35,116 nt of DNA, taken from NCBI GenBank assembly GCA_017987575.1, contig JAGNTK010000012.1:1-35116 (forward strand). The letters run 5' to 3'. Of the stretch, positions 22,456 to 30,762 are shown one piece after another. Source of the DNA: Novosphingobium sp. (lineage in GTDB: Bacteria > Pseudomonadota > Alphaproteobacteria > Sphingomonadales > Sphingomonadaceae). The position numbers and the translations under genes were made by a program. Below the pieces are notes generated by a model. It had not been told where the DNA came from, ran no database searches, and saw only the letters and a program-made list of their open reading frames with translations. Position 1 is the stretch's first letter. Each line of letters begins with the position of its first letter.

Positions 22456-23273
22456 ACCGCAAGCACTTCACCTTCCCCTGCGAAGGCGCGCAGCTGGCCG
22501 GTTCACTTGACATGGCATCGGCAACCACCGGGCTGCTGATTGTCAGCGGCGGCAACGAGTTGCGCTCTGGCCCGTGGGGCAGCCAGGCCCAGCTTGCCGA
22601 CCGGATCGCCGCTGCCGGTTTTCCGGTGCTGCGGTTTGACCGGCGCGGAGTGGGGGACAGCGAGGGTGAGAACGGCACTTTCACCTCCAGCGCGCCAGAC
22701 ATTGCTGCCGCTATCCACGCCTTCCGCGCCCATGTCCCGACGCTCCGCAAGATCGTCGCCTATGGCAATTGCGATGCCGCCAGCGCGCTGATGCTGGCCA
22801 ATGGACAAGGCTGCGACGCGCTGGTTCTGGCCAACCCCTGGACCTTTGAGCCGGAACCGCTGGCGGAGCCCGTTGCAGAGACGCCCGCGCCGGAACCAGA
22901 ACCGACCCCGATGCCGCCCGCCGCGATGCGCAACTACTACCTGCGCCGTCTGACCAATCCGGCTGCGCTGAAGCGGCTGTTCAGCGGCAAGGTCAAAGTC
23001 GGCAGGATGGCCAGCAGTCTGGTCGATGCAGTCAAGCCAGCCCCGCTGCCCAGCTCATTGGCGCAATCGATGGCGGAAGGGCTCAACGCCTTTCACGGCC
23101 CGGTCACGATCCTGCTGGCCGAGAATGACCGCACCGCGCAGGCCTTCAAGGCTGTGTGGGACAAAGGCGATCCGCGCCTGCGGATCTGCCCGCGGGCTGG
23201 GCACAGCTTTGTCGAACCGCAATCACGGGTCTGGCTGCAGGGCCAGATACTTGCGGCACTGCGGGGTTTTTAG
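22452..23273 (+). CDS. exosortase A-associated hydrolase 1 (alpha/beta fold, Cys nucleophile)
   Basis: This 273-residue protein starts at ATG 22452 in an ATGA overlap. The family pattern is clear: FPCEGAQLAG at the N-terminus, FPVLRFDRRGVGDSEG (57-72), and the nucleophile elbow AYGNCDAASA with Cys107 in place of Ser, as is typical of TIGR03100. The likely acid is Asp in LAENDRTAQ and the base His in RAGHSFVEP. A Pro/Glu-rich insertion (EPEPLAEPVAETPAPEPEP) precedes the cap region. A thioesterase or acyltransferase role on the ACP-bound product fits the context but is inference. It is the last gene of the plus-strand accessory set, and its TAG stop overlaps the TAA of convergent trxB. Confidence 0.88.
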   Translation: MNRKHFTFPCEGAQLAGSLDMASATTGLLIVSGGNELRSGPWGSQAQLADRIAAAGFPVLRFDRRGVGDSEGENGTFTSSAPDIAAAIHAFRAHVPTLRKIVAYGNCDAASALMLANGQGCDALVLANPWTFEPEPLAEPVAETPAPEPEPTPMPPAAMRNYYLRRLTNPAALKRLFSGKVKVGRMASSLVDAVKPAPLPSSLAQSMAEGLNAFHGPVTILLAENDRTAQAFKAVWDKGDPRLRICPRAGHSFVEPQSRVWLQGQILAALRGF

Positions 23274-24223
23274 GCCTTCGCCGCCGCGAAATCTCGTTCC
23301 GCCAGAAAGCGTTCGGCATCAAGCGCTGCCATGCAGCCGGTTCCTGCTGCCGTCACGGCCTGCCGATAGGTGTGATCCATCACATCGCCGCAGGCGAACA
23401 CGCCGGGGATTGCCGTTTTGGGCGTGCCAGGCTCGACTATTAGATAGCCGCCAGCATCGGTTTCCAGCTTGCCCTTGAACAGTTCTGTCGACGGGGCATG
23501 GCCGATCGCCACGAAGGCGCCGTCAGTCGGCTCGACCGAGACTTCGCCGGTGACGGTATCTTTCAGTGAAACGCCGGTCAGACCATTGTCACCGCCAACA
23601 AAGTGATCAACCGCCTTGTTCCACAGCACCTTGACGTTAGGGTGGGCCAGCAGCCGGTCTTGCAGAATCTTTTCGGCCCGCAGGCTGTCCCGGCGGTGGA
23701 TCAGGGTGACATCTTGCGAATGGTTCGTCAGGTACAGTGCCTCTTCCACCGCAGTATTGCCGCCGCCGATCACCACCACCTTTTTGCCGCGATAAAAGAA
23801 TCCATCACAGGTGGCGCAGGCCGATACACCCTTGCCCGAAAGCTCTTGCTCACCCGGCACGCCCAGCCATTTGGCCTGCGCCCCAGTGGCGATCACCAGC
23901 ACATCGCCGATGTACTCATCGCCCGAATCCCCGACCGCGCGAAACGGTGAGCCGGACAGATCCACCTCGGTAATCGTATCCCAGAGCATCCGCGTGCCGA
24001 CATGTTCGGCCTGGGCCTGCATTTCCTGCATCAGCCACGGACCCTGGATCACGTCACGAAAGCCCGGGTAATTTTCGACATCAGTGGTGATGGTCAGCTG
24101 TCCGCCCGGTTGCAGCCCCTGCACCACGACCGGCTCCATCCCGGCCCGCGCGCCATAGATCGCGGCGGAAAGCCCCGCCGGGCCAGAGCCGATGATCAAC
24201 ATACGCGTTTTATGGGTAGCCAT
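23270..24223 (-). CDS. trxB: thioredoxin reductase
   Basis: The 317-residue flavoenzyme starts at ATG 24223 with GGAG six bases upstream; the frame extends to 24382 but that part has no coding support. FAD-binding GSGPAGLSAAIYGARAG begins at 12, the redox-active motif is CATCD (Cys136, Cys139), the NADPH site GGGNTAVEEALYL begins at 153, and the C-terminal FAD motif is FACGDVMDHTYRQAVTAAGTG. It reduces thioredoxin with NADPH in the cytoplasm. Length and motifs are normal. It is convergent with the hydrolase 1 gene (four-base overlap) and divergent from the next hydrolase, 124 bases away, so it is probably transcribed alone. Confidence 0.96.
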   Translation of the reverse strand: MATHKTRMLIIGSGPAGLSAAIYGARAGMEPVVVQGLQPGGQLTITTDVENYPGFRDVIQGPWLMQEMQAQAEHVGTRMLWDTITEVDLSGSPFRAVGDSGDEYIGDVLVIATGAQAKWLGVPGEQELSGKGVSACATCDGFFYRGKKVVVIGGGNTAVEEALYLTNHSQDVTLIHRRDSLRAEKILQDRLLAHPNVKVLWNKAVDHFVGGDNGLTGVSLKDTVTGEVSVEPTDGAFVAIGHAPSTELFKGKLETDAGGYLIVEPGTPKTAIPGVFACGDVMDHTYRQAVTAAGTGCMAALDAERFLAERDFAAAKA

Positions 24224-24347
24224 GACGTTCTCCGTTTGCAGCAGCGGGATAGGAAGCGCCGTGCGCGATGGCCAGTCCCGTTGCGCCAAATATCCCCGGT
24301 GCAACAGCAATTGACGCAGCGCAGCAAAACGCGCAAATCCCCGCACC

Positions 24348-25217
24348 ATGAGCATCCACGGACCCACCGCCAACACGTTCATCTCGCAGCGCCTGCGCCT
24401 GCACTATGTCGATTGGGGCAATCGCGACGCGCCGCCGCTGATCCTCCAGCATGGCGGGCGCGATCACTGCCGCAGTTGGGATTGGGTGGCTGAAGAGCTG
24501 GCAAAGGACTGGCACGTCATTGCCCCCGATCTGCGCGGCCACGGCGATAGCGCCTGGGCGCCTGACGGCAATTATGAAACCAACGCCTTCGTCTATGACT
24601 TTGCCCAATTGGTTCACACCCTGGGTCATGATCAGGTCACGATCGTTTCCCATTCGCTGGGCGGCAACATCGCCACGCGTTTCACCGGTCTGTACCCGGA
24701 AAAGGTCCGCAAGCTGGTCAATATCGAAGGACTCGGCCCTTCCCCGACAACCCGCGCTGAACGCGAGGCCGCCGGCTATGCTAACCGGTTCCGCGACTGG
24801 ATCGAAAAGCGCCGCGCCTCGGCCGGTCGGCTGCCACGTCGCTATCCAACTATCGAAGCTGCCTTTGCGCGGATGAAAGAGGAAAACAGCTTCCTCACCG
24901 ATGATCAGGCCCGCCATCTGACTATCCACGGGGCAAGCCGCAACGAAGACGGCACATGGTCCTGGAAATTCGATCCCTACCTCAACGTCTGGCCGTTTGA
25001 GGATACCCCGCAGGAACAGCTCAATGAGCTGTGGCAGGCCATCACCTGTCCGGTGCTGCTGCTCTATGGCAACGATTCGTGGGCGACCAGCCCGACCAAG
25101 GATGGCCGCGACAAGCTGTTCAGCAACGCGCGGGTAGTCGATTTTGAAGACGCTGGGCACTGGCTCCACCATGACCAGTTTGACCGGTTCATGGCCGAAG
25201 TGCGGGCCTTCCTTTAG
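24348..25217 (+). CDS. alpha/beta-fold hydrolase
   Basis: This 289-residue hydrolase has the oxyanion segment LILQHGGRDH (31-40), VIAPDLRGHGDS and the nucleophile elbow VSHSLGGNIA with Ser103. The acid is likely Asp in LLYGNDSWAT and the base His in EDAGHWLHHDQF. The family includes esterases, epoxide hydrolase-like and haloalkane dehalogenase-like enzymes; the substrate cannot be told. No signal peptide is present. The ribosome site before the ATG at 24348 is poor. Its TAG stop overlaps the TAA of the convergent phosphatase gene by four bases. Confidence 0.85.
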   Translation: MSIHGPTANTFISQRLRLHYVDWGNRDAPPLILQHGGRDHCRSWDWVAEELAKDWHVIAPDLRGHGDSAWAPDGNYETNAFVYDFAQLVHTLGHDQVTIVSHSLGGNIATRFTGLYPEKVRKLVNIEGLGPSPTTRAEREAAGYANRFRDWIEKRRASAGRLPRRYPTIEAAFARMKEENSFLTDDQARHLTIHGASRNEDGTWSWKFDPYLNVWPFEDTPQEQLNELWQAITCPVLLLYGNDSWATSPTKDGRDKLFSNARVVDFEDAGHWLHHDQFDRFMAEVRAFL

Positions 25218-25993
25218 GCTTCGAGGTAGATACGGCGCAGATCGTCTTGCGCTGCCGCGTCGATTTCCAGCACATCGTTCAGATAGGCATCAAACGAGCT
25301 GTGGCGCGCTTCGATGGAATCGAGCGTGGCTTGCAGATAGGCCGCCTCAACACCCCAGAGTGCCCGCACCGCGTCCGCATCGAACGCAGCATAGCGCGGC
25401 ATATCCTTGAACGCACCCAAGGCAATCCGCTCGTCGAGCTTGCTGGCATCATTGGTCAGCAGGTAATCCGCCATTACATCGTCGGCGTGAACCCCCAGAA
25501 TGCGCTGGAGCACAGCGACAGCAAACCCGGTCCGGTCCTTGCCGGCAACGCAGTGGACCAGACTCGGCCCCTCATCGCGGCGCAGCAGTTCGAGGTAGAG
25601 CTTCAGCATCGGGATCAGATTGCCGCGAAAGGCAATCCCTTCGTACAGCCGCAGCATCGCGGCGCGCGCTTCATCTGCGCTGACCACGCCATTGGCCGCT
25701 TCAGTATGCAACGCAAGGCCAGCAGTCTCCTCCGGATAGGTCCAGACGTTCGCGGCGAAATCGGAATGGCGCAGGCACGGCTTGGCCTCGCGCTCGCTTG
25801 GCCCGCGCAGATCGATCACATGGGTGATTCCAAGTTCATGGATCGCATCAAGATCAGGCGCGCTGGCATCGCCGTGCTGGGCCGAGCGCCACAGCAACCC
25901 CGGCTTGACCCGCCCACCGCCTGCAACGCTGTAGCCGCCGTAGTCGCGGAAATTGTGGACACCATCGAGCTTGAGAACGCGGGGATCAGTCAT
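25214..25993 (-). CDS. tyrosine-specific protein phosphatase (dual-specificity-like)
   Basis: This 259-residue protein has the N-terminal LDGVHNFRDYGG and LLWRSAQHGDAS motifs of the bacterial Y-phosphatase-3 family and the CX5R active-site loop HCVAGKDRTG with Cys148 and Arg154. THVIDLRGPSERE supplies the conserved Asp/Arg segment. It should remove phosphate from tyrosine or phosphoinositide-like substrates in the cytoplasm. A tyrosine kinase is encoded in the EPS operon 10 kb away, but no evidence ties the two together. It is divergent from the aminotransferase gene (106-base gap). AGGAT lies unusually close to its ATG. Confidence 0.88.
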   Translation of the reverse strand: MTDPRVLKLDGVHNFRDYGGYSVAGGGRVKPGLLWRSAQHGDASAPDLDAIHELGITHVIDLRGPSEREAKPCLRHSDFAANVWTYPEETAGLALHTEAANGVVSADEARAAMLRLYEGIAFRGNLIPMLKLYLELLRRDEGPSLVHCVAGKDRTGFAVAVLQRILGVHADDVMADYLLTNDASKLDERIALGAFKDMPRYAAFDADAVRALWGVEAAYLQATLDSIEARHSSFDAYLNDVLEIDAAAQDDLRRIYLEA

Positions 25994-26099
25994 ATCCTGC
26001 GCTTGGCAGCAAGGCGGCGCCAGCGCAAGGCCTCAACTGGCTTGCCGCAAGGGCGCAGACACGGCACAATCGCTGCAATTCCTGCTGGAGAGCTTTGAC

Positions 26100-27416
26100 G
26101 TGAAACTGGAAAACGATCCGCTGGCAGCCTTCTGGATGCCGTTCACCGCAAACCGCGCATTCAAGCAGCAGCCGCGCCTGCTCGCCTCGGCCAAGGGCAT
26201 GCATTTCACCTCAGTCGATGGCCGCCAGATCCTCGATGGAACCGCCGGACTGTGGTGCTGCAACGCCGGACATTGCCGCAGCTCGATTATCGAGGCGATC
26301 CGCAAGACTGCCGGTGAGCTTGATTTTGCACCGACCTTTCAGTTGGCCCATCCACTGCCGTTTGAACTCGCCAGCCGGATTGCGGCGATCATGCCCGATC
26401 GGCTGAACCGCATATTCTTTACCAATTCTGGCTCTGAAAGCGTTGATACTGCGCTGAAAACAGCGCTGGCCTATCACCGTTCCCGCGGCGAAGGAGCCCG
26501 CACCCGGCTGATCGGGCGCGAACGCGGTTATCACGGGGTCGGCTTTGGCGGGATCTCGGTCGGCGGGATCGGCGGCAACCGCCGTCAGTTCGGTTCGCTG
26601 CTGACCGGGGTCGATCACCTTCCGCACACCCATGATCTTGCCGCCAATGCCTTTTCGCGCGGCCAACCCGCAAAGGGCGCGCATCTGGCAGACGATTTGG
26701 AGCGGATCGTGGCGCTTCACGGCGCTGATACGATTGCGGCGGTGATTGTCGAGCCGCTGGCTGGATCGACCGGGGTGTTGGTGCCACCGCAGGGCTACCT
26801 TGGGCGGCTGCGCGAAATTTGCACAAAGCACGGCATTGTCTTGATCTTTGACGAGGTAATCACCGCTTATGGCCGCTTGGGGGGAGCCACTGCGGCCGAA
26901 GTGCTTGGCGTTACGCCCGACATCATCACCATGGCCAAGGGGCTGACCAATGCTGCTGTGCCGATGGGCGCGGTGGCGGTGCGCGACGAAATCCACGACA
27001 CCATTGTCAACGGCGCGCCTGACGGCATCGAACTGTTCCACGGCTATACCTATTCGGGTCATCCGCTGGCGGCCGCTGCAGCCTTGGCCACGCTCGATCT
27101 CTACCGCGACGAAGGTCTGTTCCAGCGCGCCGCCGAACTGGCACCCTATTGGGAAGACGCAGTCCATTCGCTGCGCGGCAAGCGCCACGTGATTGATGTC
27201 CGCAATCTGGGAATCGTTGCAGGGATCGAACTGGAACCGCGCCCTGGCGCGCCAACCAAGCGGGCGATGGAACTGTTTCACAAGGCCTTCGACAGCGGCC
27301 TGCTGGTGCGGGTGACCGGCGATATCATCGCGCTGTCCCCGCCGCTCATTCTGGAAAAAACCCACATCGACGAGATGGTCGGGCGAATCGGCGACTTGCT
27401 GGAGGCCGTGGACTGA
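26100..27416 (+). CDS. class III omega-amino acid:pyruvate-type aminotransferase
   Basis: The likely start is GTG 26100 with GGAGAG about nine bases upstream, giving 438 residues; open frame back to 25953 overlaps the divergent gene and is not conserved-looking. Motifs: LAAFWMPFTANRAFK (8-22), NSGSESVDTALKTALAYHR, Tyr144 in GYHGVGFGG, the PLP-pyridine Asp251 in IFDEVITAYGRLG, and PLP Lys280 in TMAKGLTNAAVPMG. The N-terminal WMPFTANR and the TYSGHPLAAAAALATL segment match beta-alanine/omega-amino acid:pyruvate transaminases. It transfers amino groups from omega-amino acids or amines to pyruvate; the exact donor is not certain. The next gene follows after three bases and is probably cotranscribed. 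Confidence 0.92.
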   Translation: MKLENDPLAAFWMPFTANRAFKQQPRLLASAKGMHFTSVDGRQILDGTAGLWCCNAGHCRSSIIEAIRKTAGELDFAPTFQLAHPLPFELASRIAAIMPDRLNRIFFTNSGSESVDTALKTALAYHRSRGEGARTRLIGRERGYHGVGFGGISVGGIGGNRRQFGSLLTGVDHLPHTHDLAANAFSRGQPAKGAHLADDLERIVALHGADTIAAVIVEPLAGSTGVLVPPQGYLGRLREICTKHGIVLIFDEVITAYGRLGGATAAEVLGVTPDIITMAKGLTNAAVPMGAVAVRDEIHDTIVNGAPDGIELFHGYTYSGHPLAAAAALATLDLYRDEGLFQRAAELAPYWEDAVHSLRGKRHVIDVRNLGIVAGIELEPRPGAPTKRAMELFHKAFDSGLLVRVTGDIIALSPPLILEKTHIDEMVGRIGDLLEAVD

Positions 27417-27419
27417 TCA

Positions 27420-27917
27420 ATGGCCAGCGAAGCCGACTTGCTGGCCGCGCTCGACCGCGCGGGGATCGCCTGGACCTGCGCCGAGCATGAGCCGGTCTTC
27501 ACTGTTGAAGCCAGCGCGCGGCTCCACGCCGAAATCCCGGGGCTCCACACCAAGAACCTGTTCCTGAAGGACGCCGGCGGACAATTCTGGGTAGTCAGCG
27601 CGCCGCATGATGCCGCGATCAATCTGAAGGCGCTGCCCGCCGCAATCGGTTCAAAGAAAGTCAGCTTTGGCAAGGCGGAGGATATGGAGCGGCTGATCGG
27701 GGTATCCCCGGGATCGGTAACTCCCCTCGCCGCAGTCAACGATGCCGGTGGCGCAGTTCGGTTCGTGATCGACCAGCGACTGGCCGACGCCGCACGAGTC
27801 AATGTCCATCCGCTCCGCAATACCGCGTCGCTCGGCCTGTCCGGGTCAGCGCTGGTGCAATTTCTGGCGGACAGCGGGCATCAGCCGGTTGTCACCCTGC
27901 TGCCCGGTGCGCCATGA
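27420..27917 (+). CDS. YbaK/ProX-type aminoacyl-tRNA editing protein
   Basis: This 165-residue single-domain protein matches the prolyl-tRNA-editing (PrdX/ProX) branch of the YbaK family. Features are GLHTKNLFLKD (Lys in the substrate pocket), the GSVTPLA segment and VNVHPLRNTASLGLS. Such proteins deacylate mischarged Ala- or Cys-tRNA(Pro) in trans in the cytoplasm. The ATG at 27420 is four bases after the aminotransferase stop, with GGAGG within the preceding gene's last codons. Nothing in the sequence ties its function to the aminotransferase. Confidence 0.9.
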   Translation: MASEADLLAALDRAGIAWTCAEHEPVFTVEASARLHAEIPGLHTKNLFLKDAGGQFWVVSAPHDAAINLKALPAAIGSKKVSFGKAEDMERLIGVSPGSVTPLAAVNDAGGAVRFVIDQRLADAARVNVHPLRNTASLGLSGSALVQFLADSGHQPVVTLLPGAP

Positions 27918-27956
27918 GCATTGAGCGGCGCTGATTGTACCGGGAATTTCAGGGGG

Positions 27957-27974
27957 AAGAGCCAAAGCGCTCTT
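27957..27974 (+). promoter_or_regulatory. hairpin in the short leader of fhs
   Basis: AAGAGC (27957-27962), loop CAAAGC, GCTCTT (27969-27974) form a perfect 6-bp stem. A G-rich AGGGGGA lies just before it, and the GAAG ribosome site and the ATG of fhs follow within eight bases. It may tune initiation. No known riboswitch is recognised in the 65-base gap. Confidence 0.3.
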
Positions 27975-27982
27975 GAAGATCG

Positions 27983-29683
27983 ATGCAAGAGAACGAACTG
28001 CCAGCCCCGGGTGCCCCGGACATTGAGATTGCCCGCGCGGCGCAGATCAATCCGATCCTGCCCATCGCGCAGACCCGGCTGGGCATCGCGCCCGAAGCGC
28101 TGGTTCCCTTTGGCCACTACAAGGCCAAGTTGAGCTTGGATTTCATCGCCAGTCTGGCCGATCGACCGCGCGGCAAGCTGGTGCTGGTCACCGCGATCAC
28201 CCCCACCCCGGCTGGCGAAGGCAAGACCACCACCAGCGTCGGGTTAAGCGATGCCTTCAACCGAATCGGGCTGAATTCGATTGTCTGCCTGCGCGAGCCA
28301 TCGCTAGGACCTTGCTTTGGGATGAAAGGCGGCGCGGCTGGCGGCGGACGGGCGCAGGTCATCCCGATGGAAGACATCAATCTACATTTCAACGGCGATT
28401 TTCACGCGATCACTGCAGCGCACAGCCTCCTCGCCGCGATGCTCGACAACCATCTGCAATGGGGCAATGAGCTGGGCATCGATCCGCGCCGGGTGGTCTG
28501 GCGCCGGGTGGTCGATATGAACGACCGGGCGCTGCGCAACGTCACTGTCGGGCTGGGCGGCCCGGCCCACGGTATTCCGCGCGAAAGCGGCTTCGATATT
28601 ACCGTTGCATCCGAAGTGATGGCGATCCTGTGTCTGGCGACCGATCTGAAAGACCTGCAGCGCCGCCTGGGCGATATCATCGTCGCGCGGACCTATGCCA
28701 AAGCACCGGTCACCGCCCGCGATCTGAAGGCCGACGGGGCCATGGCAGTGCTGCTGCGCGACGCCATCCAGCCCAATCTTGTCCAGACGATCGAACACAA
28801 CCCGGCTTTCATCCATGGTGGCCCGTTCGCCAATATCGCCCACGGCTGCAATTCGGTGATGGCGACCCAAGCCGCGCTGAAACTGGCCGATGTGGTGGTG
28901 ACCGAGGCCGGGTTCGGTGCTGATCTTGGCGCTGAAAAGTTCTTCAATATCAAATGCCGCCAATCCGGCCTGCGTCCCGATGCGGTGGTGCTGGTTGCAA
29001 CGGTTCGCGCGCTCAAGATGCAGGGCGGCGTTGCCAAGGCAGACCTTGGCACGCCTGATGTGGCGGCACTCAATCGCGGCGCGGTCAACTTGGCGCGGCA
29101 TATCGAAAACCTGCAGAAGTTCGGCTTGACCCCGGTGGTCGCAATCAACCACTTCATCAAGGACAGCGCCGAAGAACTCGCGGCACTAAAGGCAGTTTGC
29201 GATTCCTACGGAGCACGCTGCGCGATCGCCCGCCACTGGGCCGAGGGCGGTGCTGGAGCCGAAGATCTGGCCCGCGAAGTCCAAGCCCAGCTTGCCGAAG
29301 CCCCGGCCGCTGTCCGGCTGCTTTACCCTGACGCCATGCCGCTGGCGCAAAAGATCGAAACCGTCGCCCGTGAAATCTACCGGGCCGAGGGGATTGCCTT
29401 GTCGAGCAGCGCAGCCGGTAGTCTCGCCGAGTTCGAAAAGCTGGGCTATGGCAATCTGCCGGTCTGTATCGCCAAGACCCAGTACAGCTTTTCAAGCGAT
29501 CCGACCCAGATCGGCGCACCGAGCGGCCACACACTGGAAGTTCGTGAGGTACGGCTATCGGCCGGCGCCGGTTTCGTGGTCGCGGTCTGCGGCGATATCA
29601 TGACCATGCCTGGCCTGCCACGCCACCCGGCGGCGGAAGGCATCGGGCTGGATGAATTTGGTCAAATCGTCGGGCTGGCTTAG
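27983..29683 (+). CDS. fhs: formate-tetrahydrofolate ligase
   Basis: This 566-residue enzyme makes 10-formyl-THF from formate, THF and ATP in the cytoplasm. It has the typical N-terminus [14 protein letters not shown] and [10 protein letters not shown], and the P-loop [16 protein letters not shown] (73-88). The family's [20 protein letters not shown] and [22 protein letters not shown] also follow, with [19 protein letters not shown] and the C-terminal [22 protein letters not shown]. Length is normal (family about 557). It probably feeds formyl groups into purine and one-carbon metabolism. It follows the tRNA-editing gene by 65 bases and converges with the CoA-transferase gene by a four-base stop overlap. 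Confidence 0.97.
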   Translation: MQENELPAPGAPDIEIARAAQINPILPIAQTRLGIAPEALVPFGHYKAKLSLDFIASLADRPRGKLVLVTAITPTPAGEGKTTTSVGLSDAFNRIGLNSIVCLREPSLGPCFGMKGGAAGGGRAQVIPMEDINLHFNGDFHAITAAHSLLAAMLDNHLQWGNELGIDPRRVVWRRVVDMNDRALRNVTVGLGGPAHGIPRESGFDITVASEVMAILCLATDLKDLQRRLGDIIVARTYAKAPVTARDLKADGAMAVLLRDAIQPNLVQTIEHNPAFIHGGPFANIAHGCNSVMATQAALKLADVVVTEAGFGADLGAEKFFNIKCRQSGLRPDAVVLVATVRALKMQGGVAKADLGTPDVAALNRGAVNLARHIENLQKFGLTPVVAINHFIKDSAEELAALKAVCDSYGARCAIARHWAEGGAGAEDLAREVQAQLAEAPAAVRLLYPDAMPLAQKIETVAREIYRAEGIALSSSAAGSLAEFEKLGYGNLPVCIAKTQYSFSSDPTQIGAPSGHTLEVREVRLSAGAGFVVAVCGDIMTMPGLPRHPAAEGIGLDEFGQIVGLA

Positions 29684-30762
29684 CCGTCCTGCCCCAGTCC
29701 CGGCGCGGCGCATGGCTCCCACTGCTCGCCCGCAAAACGGATCGCCGGGGCGATGTGATGTGCGCCATCATGTTCGATCCACAGACCGCGTTCGGCAACG
29801 TGCGGCTGATCGAGTGCTTCGCGGAAATCAAGCACCGGCGAAAACGCCACGTCCTTGTCAGCAAACCAGCTGACCCATTCATCGCGGGTGCGAGTCAGGA
29901 ACGTATCGCGCAGAAAGGCGATCAATTCGGTCTGTTCACCCGCAGGCCGATCGGCAATCGGGTAGAGGTCCGACCGCCCCAGCGCTTCGAGCAGGTTGGC
30001 CGCAAACTTCAGTTCACGCCCGCCCAGCACCAAGTGCTGATCGTCCTTGGTGCGATAGACCTGATAGAACCCGGCCCCGCCCAGCGAGCGCTGGCTGTCA
30101 GAGCGTGGCGCGGCTCCGCCGGCAATCGCGCTGCCGGCAGTGTGAGCACACCACGGCAGCAGGCTGTCAAACATCGCGCAGTCGATATAGTCGCCCCGCC
30201 CGCTTTCCCTTGCAGCATAGAGCGCCATCAGCGTGGCCGACAGAGCGGTCAAGCCGGCTGCCATATCTGACGCAGCAACCCCCGGCACAACTGGTGCGCC
30301 ATCGGGGCCATCATTGACCGACATAAACCCGGCCAACGCCTGCACCGCCATATCGTGTGCGGGATGGTGTGAGAGTTCGCCCTCCTGTCCGAAAGCCGAG
30401 ATCGAGCAGTAAACGATCCGGGGATTGCGCGCCGCAACCGCGGCATAGTCAAACCCCAGCCGTGCCATCACGCCGGGACGAAACCCTTCGACAAAGACAT
30501 CGGCGCTTTCAATCAGCTGCCACAAATAGGCTTTGCCCTCCGTGCTTTTGAGATCGAGCACGACTGAGCGCTTGCCGCGATTGAGATTGCGAAACCAGAC
30601 CGATTGTCCAGCCTCATAGGGCGCCTGTTCGCGCGCCGGGTCACCTGCCGGGGCTTCCACTTTCCACACTTCGGCGCCCTGATCGGCCATCATCACGGTC
30701 ATCATCGGTCCGGGCAAAAACACCGACAGATCGACCACTTTCACGCCAGATAACTTGCCCAT
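29680..30762 (-). CDS. CaiB/BaiF-type CoA transferase (class III)
   Basis: This 360-residue protein has family III CoA-transferase features: [28 protein letters not shown] (N-terminal nucleotide-fold), [51 protein letters not shown], and the Asp of [13 protein letters not shown] that carries the acyl group. Alpha-methylacyl-CoA racemases share this fold, so either a CoA transfer or racemase role is possible. Its start lies directly after the gpsA stop, so it is the last gene of the minus-strand lipid-related run. Its TAA overlaps the TAG of convergent fhs. Confidence 0.9.
   Translation of the reverse strand: MGKLSGVKVVDLSVFLPGPMMTVMMADQGAEVWKVEAPAGDPAREQAPYEAGQSVWFRNLNRGKRSVVLDLKSTEGKAYLWQLIESADVFVEGFRPGVMARLGFDYAAVAARNPRIVYCSISAFGQEGELSHHPAHDMAVQALAGFMSVNDGPDGAPVVPGVAASDMAAGLTALSATLMALYAARESGRGDYIDCAMFDSLLPWCAHTAGSAIAGGAAPRSDSQRSLGGAGFYQVYRTKDDQHLVLGGRELKFAANLLEALGRSDLYPIADRPAGEQTELIAFLRDTFLTRTRDEWVSWFADKDVAFSPVLDFREALDQPHVAERGLWIEHDGAHHIAPAIRFAGEQWEPCAAPGLGQDG

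Noticed and set aside
24210-25172. 320-codon open frame on the minus strand
   Set aside because: Antisense to the alpha/beta hydrolase with intact triad; no domain recognised.
26211-27365. 384-codon open frame on the minus strand
   Set aside because: Antisense to the aminotransferase, whose motifs are complete.
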